DNA of 64,000 nt from Moniliophthora roreri. Lineage: Eukaryota; Basidiomycota; Agaricomycetes; Agaricales; Marasmiaceae. Every line of letters starts with the position of its first letter. Positions within the stretch are counted from its first letter, which is position 1. The position numbers and the translations under genes are program-made. The notes beneath the pieces are model-generated. The model was given only the letters and a program-made list of their open reading frames with translations. It was not told where the DNA came from and did not search any database. Where the stretch lies: NCBI GenBank assembly GCA_001466705.2, contig LATX02000226.1, forward strand, positions 62,001 to 126,000, in the 5' to 3' direction. Shown here in pieces: positions 55,690 through 64,000 of this stretch.

Positions 55690-57239
55690 AAATTTTATAG
55701 AAATAAATACCCCCAATTGACCAGGTCTTGACACACATGACACGCATCATGTGTGCCCAAATGCAAGTGCTCATTTGACTTACATCCAGTCACAAAAAAT
55801 CCTGTTCCCTCATATTCAGATANAAGGCTGTTTGAGCACTTGAGGTGATGCTTTTCACAATGGGTGCAGTTCTTGAATCCAGGAAGGAAATGACAGGGAT
55901 ACCCTCCAGGGATAAGTGAGCATGCCAAACACACCGAGAAGGTGTTGATGTTGGATGCAGTGACACCTTGACCAGAAGTCTTGATTACCACAAAAGCATC
56001 ATTAACTAAAGAAAGAGAAGTGAGCAAGAAGAACCAAGAAGAAATAAAAGAACTTATACCTTCACTCTCTCCTTTCTTGCCACCTTTTCACTATGTACGA
56101 GGTGTTCTTTTAACATGGTTTTCTGATTGAGAACTTATACCTTCACCCTCTCCTTTCTTGCCACCTTTTCTTCCTTTGTACTGTACAATACCTTCACGTT
56201 GGATGTCACCCTGGAAGAAGTCATGGGCGCTATAGGTTTGTAAAGAATTGGAAGGTTCCGCAGGAGTAGGGTTGACAATTTTGGCTTTGGCTTTACCTTT
56301 TGTCACAGCAGTCCTCAATTTAGAACCATAAGCTTTCTAGAAAGTACAATACAAGTGAACATTAGTCACAAACAAACTAGCAAAAGAAAAACAACATACA
56401 GGACATTCAAAGTAGTCCATCACCATAGCGTCAAGTCCTGCAGACAGAGGGATTAGGCCCTCTGACAATGTCATCAAGAGCAGATGAGTACCTCCTGAGA
56501 CCAATGCGGCATCATGAGAGAAGGGAACTTGACTCTTAAGATGTTTTCGCAAAGGCATCAGCAGTGGAGTCAGAGTTTATAATGGGGAAGGTAGTGCAGG
56601 AGCGGCATCAGGAGATATCAAGCGTGCTGAAGGTGTCTGTGGAAGGATGGGGTCGGCCACTTGCTCTTGCTTGATCCGAGCCAGATTGGACAAGTCATCT
56701 TTACCATAACCCTTTAAAAGGAAGTTTAATGTAGAAAATAGTGAAAGGTGAGAAAGAAATATACTGACCAAGTGGTTGTTGAACAAGTAGAGTTTTGTCT
56801 CCACATCAGACTTGTGCGTGGAGGACCAAGCCTCTAAATTGTCAGTATCAATATTCACCTTGTAAGTTGGATTGTATGTCTCTCCATCCAACATGTAGTC
56901 AGATGATGGGATGCTGGCAAGTAACACGGGGACAGGGGAATTGGTTCTTGGCTATAGTGTGGCCAAATCCATCAATGCCTGCCACTGAAAAGTGATTCAG
57001 TACATCAGACGGATGTATAAAGGAGGGTTGGCTTACCATATAGTGAGCATACCAATGCAGCTCATCAAAGGTGTCTTGATCGGGTTGCTGGTCAAAGAAC
57101 TGAATCAGAGAGGTCAGAAGTAGGCCTTACAAAAAGAAATACCAACTCACATTGCAGACAGCAGGGAGTTGAGGTAAAGATGCTGGCACAGCCCAGCAGA
57201 ATTTGCATTTCAGATGACAAACCTGGGCAAACATGTTGT
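55690..57239 (-). pseudogene. unidentified spliced gene, minus strand
   Basis: Coding-like exons separated by introns with GT..AG borders (57150-57100, 57036-56985 and about 56768-56712, each 50-57 nt). Readings: HLKCKFCWAVPASLPQL; FFDQQPDQDTFDELHWYAHY; WQALMDLATL, a TAG, then VPVLLASIPSSDYMLDGETYNPTY; GYGKDDLSNLARIKQEQ; DYFECPVCCFSF; KAKIVNPTPAEPSNSLQTYSAHDFFQGD; FSVCLACSLIPGGYPCHF and NCTHCEKHHLKC. The last exon has several CxxC pairs, so zinc binding is possible. The 5' end is cut by a CACTA-ended element at 57240, and an N lies at 55823. Family not recognised. Confidence 0.45.
56050..56169. repeat. 42-bp CACTA end inside a 39-bp direct duplication
   Basis: 56089-56130 matches the first 42 bp of the element at 57240. 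It is flanked by near-identical 39-bp copies (56050-56088, 56131-56169) that contain the exon end and splice donor of the minus-strand gene. Confidence 0.6.
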
Positions 57240-57950
57240 CACTACATACAAGGTGTTCTTTTAACATGGTTTTCTGATTGAGAAAAGACTTAATCTTCTT
57301 GCAAAGAGAATTTTTATAAAACCATTTATAAATTCTAAATTTCAATTGTGTCCTCTCAACAAGAATATGCCTGGAGAATACTAAATTTTCAGCAGCAAAA
57401 GATATGGAATTTTCAAATTCTGAGAATTAATAGATAATACAATATATTAGAATAATTTCCATACTGAGAAAACATTAAATTTTCTCTGGTTGAAAATGCT
57501 CAGAAAATGCTGATAAGATAAGATAAAAATACCACATTTTCTATTGTGGGAAAGTTAGAGAAAACACTAGAAAAACACTAGGAAAATAGTAGGAAAATCA
57601 TGTGAAAACACTATATTTTCAAGCAGTTTTTAGATAGTTTTCATATAGTTTTCCTTTTGTATTTAACATGTTTCCTTTGATATAAAATTCAAAATCTTAT
57701 ATTTATTTTCTAAATGTTTTCTCACTATTTTATAAGGCAGAAAATTTAGTATATTTGTAATTAGAAAATTAAAGGATAATTCTATAATTTCATTATCATA
57801 AAATAATAAAAAAACACAGACTCTTCTGGAAATTAAAATTTAGAGTATGCTTGCTGTTTTCAATATGTAATGACAACTTGAAACTAATAGAATTTTCTGA
57901 GTGTATTTCCTTTGTATTAATAGCATAAAAAGAACACCTTGTATGTAGTG
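57240..57950. mobile_element. CACTA-ended miniature transposon (711 bp, 23-bp TIRs)
   Basis: Perfect 23-bp terminal inverted repeats, 57240-57262 and 57928-57950, beginning CACTACATACAAGG. AT-rich interior with repeated subterminal motifs and no ORF. CACTA termini are the signature of the CMC/EnSpm superfamily. The 3-bp target duplication expected is not seen (tgt against gaa). Confidence 0.65.
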
Positions 57951-57958
57951 GAAGTATG

Positions 57959-60900
57959 TGTGATATTCATGTGACTTGCTGACCCATTAATATGTTGAAC
58001 CTAGAAAAGACCCACTTTTATTCATTTTTACACTATTTCTGAATTGGAACACTTTAATATGACATAAGATAACGGGTAATAAGGACTAGAGTGAGCCCAG
58101 TCTGCTAGTCATTGCCTTAGAGAAGCTGTGGTACCTGGGAAAGTACGAAGAGCTATATGATACACTATACAGAGGTGTCTAAGCTGTACTTTCTGACCTA
58201 TCTATGTATCAGATCCAAAGCAGATCACTCCTGAAACCTGTAGGGAATCTAACTATAGCCCAATGAACGCATTGGCTAGTTAACCAAGCTCTCAAAAGTG
58301 CTATCAATGGGATTTTAACTTCTACTTTACTTTTCTATAACATCTGCAAAGTGCAAGCTGCAGTCAAACAGTACAGAGGTACTTAGAGGAGACATCAAAA
58401 CAGAAAGACGGCTTAGAACAGGAACAATCATAGAACGATCCTCCTCCGAAGTCAATATACGGATCAGAGTCAAAGCAGGTGATCTCTTAATAAAGAATTC
58501 ACCAGCGGCTAAACAATATGCGATAAGCAAACTAGGTACAAAGACTGCTTGGAAAGACAGAAATCACTTCTGAAGGACATTCACTACCTATAGACAGATA
58601 CAATGAGATGTATGAAGAATATCTAACGCACAAGAAATCCTAAATAAGACCAAGCGTGCATTGTCAAAGGAGATAGGGACAATAACAGCATGTTCTGACC
58701 TTGGAAACTTTGGCATCTAGGCCTCTGCTGATGTGCAGATACTAGAAAAGGGGAAATGCTGTCAAAAGACAGGACGGATACAGCCATCCACTCATAGATA
58801 CCTGACTTAGAAAAGAGAAAATACAAATTATAGAGTCTAGAACGCCTGGAGGCATAGATACCCATGCAGATATGGTCAGATACCCTAGTGGCCAGACTCC
58901 ATGACATCCAAATAATCCCTCTTTTAGTATCTCAGTCACTCATTTGTCATTTCCTGAATTATTGGACATTATTTATAATTTTCTGTAGATATATTCCTGG
59001 ACCATATATAAGGACAGTTAGATATTTGTACATACTCAAGTAACTCTGCTCCCTCTGATTGTGAATACATGATGAGTTTGTTTGGTGTATAAATTTGTGT
59101 GCCATTCCAGTTTTGCTTCCTCACTACAGGCCCTGGAGATTGGTCCTGAGTGACTCCAGAGAGATAGAAATCTGATAACGAACTTGCATCGTAAGAGATA
59201 AGAGTAACATCTTGAGTGCGTTATAGCACTTTTCTAAGAGAAACTTTACACCAAGAAGGAGCCTTGGGCACTTGGAGTGTGGCCTGTGTGTGTATCAGGT
59301 TGTGACACACTTAGAGTCTTAGCAAGGGGTGTTCCTGCACTGAACTCTTTGTAGAAATTGGTCTAGAACCTTTTCCAGTACACTGTGTGCTGTAGTTATC
59401 TTGAAGAAGTCTTGAACTCCATAGGGTCAGACTATATTAGCTATTGAGTCTTTGTACGGGACTATAGCTCTTGTGTTTGTGCTTTGTGCACTGTGTTCTT
59501 TGTGTTTTGTGTGTGTGTTTGTGATATAAACCATTTTAAAACCATATATACTCCTCTGGAGGTGAACGCTTTAAAGTAGAACACTTCAATAAGAGAGAAT
59601 CAACCTATCTAAGAGTTTTATTGGCATTCTAAGTGCAGTAACTCTGATCACGTCGATCCACACTTGCACAACAAACTGAGTTAGACTTTTGGAGGTTATC
59701 TTTTTGGGTAGTTTTCCACTAGTCCTATCTTAGACAAATTACCGTGAGCTCTAATACAGCACCTAAGCTTTAAGTGCCAGGTCTAATAAGTCTAATAATT
59801 GACACTGTAACACAATCTAGAAGAGGTTAGTAGTCTATACTAGCCCCCTACATTACAGTGAAGCATTGCTGTGAGGGTCCTTGGTCAATAAAACAGGCCA
59901 GAAACTACTAATTCCGAATGCAAAGGAATAGATATCAGTGGGATCCACAGTCTAAGTGCACTAGATTGTTCGTTTTGTGATCACATTGCATAATAATGCA
60001 TCAATAGACTTAAAACCTAATTATTACTATCGATAACTAGTACACAGTTGGAACTTGTTCCTACCCAGAGCTTTGAAGACACTCATGTGGATATGACAGC
60101 CTTTCCAGGTGTGTGCAGGATGACTGATAGGCAACAAGTACGCCGGAAATTGCAAATGACTCACAAGATCATATGCGGGACAGGAGGAGATTGAATATGG
60201 CAGATGTCTAGACTGTGACATCCACCAATTCAATGGTAGAAAGCAGCTATGCAGAAGTGAACTGGTGGAAAGGGAAACATACCTGCATATACAGCCAGTC
60301 CAGAACCCATGGCTATGTGGAAGTAGCTATGTGAAAGGATCATATGGCCCAGCAATGCTCTGCGCAGGGTCCAAAACCCAATAAATCAACTGTTTGGTCA
60401 CCAAATATACCCAATATACCTAATTGCTATGCAGAATCAAACTTTTAGGCATGAACATGTACAATTTATACTATAAACTAAAACATGCTCATTTTATCTT
60501 TTATTTTGTTATTTCCAATTATTATTCTGTATATAAAGAGCTGTACTTGTAGATGCAGGCTCAAGGACTGACTGGTACTTGCACCATATAGCCCTACACA
60601 GCATCAATTTAGACCTCTGTGCAGCTTCTTAGACCAAGTCTTTACACACTTGCCAGTCAGTCACTTCTAGTAGAGCCAAGATTTATATATATCTTGCCTC
60701 ACTGTATACAATCTGATAACCAATTAGTAAACCACTTGTGTTGAAAACCTACACTTTGTGACCCTTGAGTGCAATACTTGAGTCATTTTAACTAGAGTCT
60801 TTAGACTCTTCAATCTAAGCCAGCCAATTGAAAATATAAAGGGTTCTGTCCCCTTTCTCACCCTGAATCACTTGAGATAGACTCAGTCTCATAGCAGACT

Positions 60901-61070
60901 TGTACAGTGCTTTCTCACTTATAGAAGCCTCTATTGTGGGTTTTGGTGTGTGTTGTGTGTGTGGGTTTTGTAGCTGTGCTTAGTTGCAGAAGCTCTGTTT
61001 AGAGAGCTTTTAGAAGTGAAGATAGCATGTAGCTGTCTTTTATAGAAGATAGAGTTTCTGCCTCTTCACT
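57959..61070 (+). repeat. repeat C LTR and leader, split by repeat B
   Basis: LTR 57959-60812 with repeat B inserted after 27 bp; leader to 61070 shared with 32826-33094. TATA-like tatataaagagctg at about 60530. No coding sequence; the small ORFs differ from those in other copies. Confidence 0.65.
57988..59741 (+). repeat. repeat B, second full copy
   Basis: TAATATGTTGAACC..AGACAAATTA, 1754 bp, inserted in repeat C. The empty site is visible at 40283-40300. Flanks ccat and ccgt could be a mutated 4-bp target duplication. Confidence 0.62.
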
Positions 61071-61590
61071 GGTGTAAACCAAGTCTGGTGGAGAGATTCT
61101 ACATACAGTCAACCCCTGGTACTTGCAATGAAGCCTCCAATTTCTTAAACACTCTGTAAAATCCCTTGGAGAAATTGTCTAGAACATTTTTAAGTGTATC
61201 TGAATGATATATCCCAAGCATAGCTTACTAGGTGTGGTAGTGCATCCACAGGAGATGAGTATATAGCTGGAGAGAGCAAAAATGAAATCTATTTACACTG
61301 AAAGAAGATATAGATGTCCAAAAAATTTTGGAAAAAAATTGGCACATTAATATATGGGGTCTAGCAATGAGATGCACTATGTCTGAGCCTCATAGAATGT
61401 GGAGAGCTTGTGGAAGAGGTATAAGAGTTGATAGAGCAGGTTTTCTCTCATGTACATATGTCACATCACATATTCCTTTTCTGGAATACATTTTAGAATT
61501 TTTCAAACTCATTCAATGCATCTCCTAACTCAACAATCCCCTCCATATTCATGCTTTATCCTCATGACATCATTTCACTATAGTATTCCA
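61071..61590. other. unannotated spacer
   Basis: No repeat match and no convincing coding frame. Confidence 0.35.
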
Positions 61591-61594
61591 TGCA

Positions 61595-62070
61595 AAATCC
61601 ATAGCACAGAAGAAGAAAGAATTTCAAGAAATAAAGAAGAGGTACACACAATGTGCTATGCAGATTTGGACTGAAGATGAGGAGCTGTCAATGGAGACAG
61701 CCTGCCATACTGCAATGGAAGAATGTGCCAAAGAAGAAAAAATAGAGCTCAAATTATGTCCATCTACAATTTCCCGATGCTTTGGTGGTTAGCAAAGCAC
61801 GATACAGATGAATAAGGCAAAGCAGAGATTGTCTGTTGTGAATGAACATGACATATGTGTGTTAGAACTATGCAAGAAGACAAGGACAAGTATGGCTGAA
61901 CAGCAAGGAGAGTTCATATGAGGATCACTGTATGAAGGAGGTAGGTTCACTGAAGCTGTTAGCAACAGCACTACTGAACTATGGAGCTCAGCTGAGATAA
62001 AGGGTCTCCACACAAGCAAGATTAAGAGTGAAGTAGAGAAGAGAAGAGAAGAGCATAGAACAACATTAAT
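61595..62070 (+). pseudogene. possible HTH transposase N-terminus
   Basis: Reading AQKKKEFQEIKKRYTQCAMQ, SMETACHTAMEECAKEE, LCPSTISRCFGG, stop, QSTIQMNKAKQRLSVVNEHDI. CPSTISR followed by KQRL and an acidic helix resembles the paired helix-turn-helix start of pogo-type transposases, but the match is weak and no DDE part follows. Two in-frame stops. Confidence 0.3.
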
Positions 62071-63353
62071 TTTCCACTTGGGGTATACTGGTAGAATACA
62101 GCGGTTTATATACTAATGGGAGAGGCATAAGCAGAGAACATGTGTAGTCTATGAGGACAGTAACCAAGATGTTGCTACAAGAAAAACATGCTATAAGATG
62201 TACAGTGCAGAAATTAATGAAATGTGTAGGATATGATAGGAAGAACACGTAGATGGTCCTTGTACAAGATTTTGTACAGATTACAGCTGAGTTAAGTTGT
62301 ATGGGCATAACAATGTTGCCAGTGGCTCTTGGAAGGTAGAACAACAACATGCACCAAAGGAAGTCAGCAATCACATGACTGCTGGATGTAAGGGTCTTAC
62401 TGCTCACAATGTTGGTTGGTTGCCTGATGGCCAGCTTAAAAAATTTTCTTAAGCCAATTTTTTTCTGAACTTTGAACACTTTCTCAGTAACCAAAGGTTT
62501 TTTTATGACCACCTTTATAGCAGAAAGACTCAAATTTGCTCCTATATGCCTTTTGGATGCTGGTTCAGATCAGTTTCCTGCCCACCCATAGTCCTTGAGG
62601 CTCACTCACAGGTATTTTAAGAGTTTGTAGTAGGTTAGCTGTATAGGACTGGGAGTTCTCCATAATAGAGTTACATTATGCGCCTTCTTGAACCAACTTA
62701 CACTCTGAATACACATATTATTCTTAGATCTTAGCAGATATCAATCCCTAGAAATTTGCAGTTGCTTGCTTGGGCTCCTGTACCTAGAATATAATGTAGA
62801 TGAACCTTACAAACTATTTAAAACATTCTACTGCAGACTTTAGTATATTGTGCTTGCACTTTGCTGAACCTAGCTAATGTGAAGGGAAAGAGAACCAGCA
62901 CTAGTCAGGTGCTTGCTACTTAGTGCCTTCCAAAAAGGTGATATCATGTGAACTACCTTCTATATATGGTAGTCAGTAGTTGGTTGATTCACTGTGATGG
63001 TCCTTAAAAAAAATTTCCCTCCCCTCTGCCTGTGACTTGTCCATCTGGACTCAACCATTCAGATGAAGGCCTAGTGGTCTGTGACTGCTGAAGATTTTCA
63101 GATTTTAGCACTCAAAATCAACCCAAAACTGCCAAATTTGGAAGTTTTTTTGGTGGTCACAGTTGAAGCCTATTCAGATAGACCCTTCATGGCCTGTAAC
63201 CATTCAAAAATATTCAGAAATTTTGAGCCCTGTGATGTGTGACCATCTGAATCAATTGAAATACCCCAGTATAACATTTTTACAATATAAGAGGACAAAA
63301 CATAAGGTCTACTTTAAGTGCATTGTCACCTTATCATAATTCTAATATGTTCT
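62071..63353. other. unannotated region
   Basis: The 155-codon minus-strand ORF at 62066-62533 has no recognisable motif. 63040-63250 carries repeated ccatctga/tcagatag words. No gene supported. Confidence 0.3.
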
Positions 63354-64000
63354 CTAGCCTGTTTTGCACCTCTTATACTCTCTAATTGTTCTGCCCAGCT
63401 CTTTAATCAGTCTGAAAGCAGTCTCTAGCTTCTCAGCCAACTTTAGATGGACAGGCCCACTCTTAATAACACCTATAAGCTTATTGAAGCATTCACAAAG
63501 CCTCTCCTGATCATCTGTGGAGTAGTTGACCTTATGTGTGAATAGTGTCTGGTAAGTACACATTAAACTGAACTGTGTTAGTAGACTCACATGTCTATTA
63601 AGATCTATTCATGAATCCCAATCTATCACTGACCTATGGCTAGTTTGCTTCATCCAAGTCTGGTGCCTGTGCTGTCAGTCCACCACTCCTAGCCTCAGAA
63701 TCATCACAGTCAGAGTCATCAACATCAAATAGAGTCTGTTCTATGACTTTCTGCATATCCATTTCCAAGTTCTCATTATGGGCACTGATACTAAGCTCCA
63801 GTGGATCACAGTCTGTTGCAGGCATTGAGCTATGTGTAGTACTATGTCCTAGGATACATATGTCATAAGTGGATTCTTAGTCATCATTCTTGGGTGCATC
63901 ACAGTTGATACCCTCAATAACATAGTAAGGTGGATACTATTCCTGCCATAGCTTCTGGAAAAAGCTAAGGTCCTATAAAGGCAAGTTGTCAAGTTGTTTG
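63354..64000 (-). pseudogene. unidentified coding-like region entering from the right edge
   Basis: Minus-strand readings 63825-63640 (acidic: LFDVDDSDCDDSEA) and 63590-63354 (QERLCECFNKLIGVIKSG, KLAEKLETAFRLIKELGRTI, helical) with short stop-containing joins. Sequence beyond 63825 to the edge also reads plausibly (SFFQKLWQE, CDAPKNDD). Could be one spliced gene truncated by the window. Family not recognised. Confidence 0.35.

Noticed and set aside
62066..62533. 155-codon minus-strand ORF
   Set aside because: No motif, unusual composition for the region and no supporting repeat or splice evidence.

Overview
The window is repeat-rich nuclear DNA from a filamentous fungus, most likely an agaricomycete basidiomycete. 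The evidence is short introns (about 34-62 nt) with GT..AG borders, chromodomain Ty3/gypsy retrotransposons, and decayed genes resembling families I know from agaricomycetes: an XPG-I/PIN-like nuclease, a Crypton-type tyrosine recombinase, a pogo-type transposase and a LINE tail. I see no clearly intact host gene and no rRNA, tRNA or CRISPR array. Ten single N characters mark scaffold joins. Several are flanked by identical or near-identical sequence, so part of the apparent duplication is probably an assembly effect.

Layout. 1-8886: minus-strand Ty3/gypsy element E1 (1-7202), joined to the 5' end of a relative, E2 (7203-8886), which itself lies in the pol gene of a second gypsy family, G2 (8887-10611). 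10612-11521: an unclassified repeat (repeat B). 11523-21469: element E3, minus strand, with a 2844-bp segment present twice around an N. 21470-28687: G2 pol, protease, gag, leader and 5' LTR. 28688-35588: pieces of G2 LTR, repeat C, repeat B and a LINE tail. 35878-39365: a pogo-like transposase remnant, then a spliced tyrosine-recombinase pseudogene. 40271-42005: a repeat C LTR carrying a solo G1-type LTR. 42006-54133: a G2 copy interrupted by E4 (42478-52125, plus strand, CATGC target duplication). 54135-57950: an XPG-I-like pseudogene, an unidentified spliced minus-strand gene and CACTA-ended miniature elements. 57959-61070: repeat C carrying repeat B. 61071-64000: weak coding remnants.

The G1 family (E1-E4 and the solo LTR) is the most informative part. 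It has gag, then a GGGTTTT slippery heptamer directly before the gag stop, then pol in the -1 frame (protease, RT, RNase H, integrase, chromodomain). After pol comes a further ORF with two tandem zinc knuckles, overlapped in the +1 frame by a second ORF that runs almost to the polypurine tract. The sequence just inside the 5' LTR is complementary to a motif about 32 bp downstream of the LTR TATA box. That is the layout expected for Tf1/sushi-type self-primed reverse transcription.

Almost all copies are inactivated by C:G to T:A transitions, mainly CGA to TGA. This points to RIP-like mutation or deamination of methylated CpG. Family names come from reading translated motifs by eye; no database search was possible.
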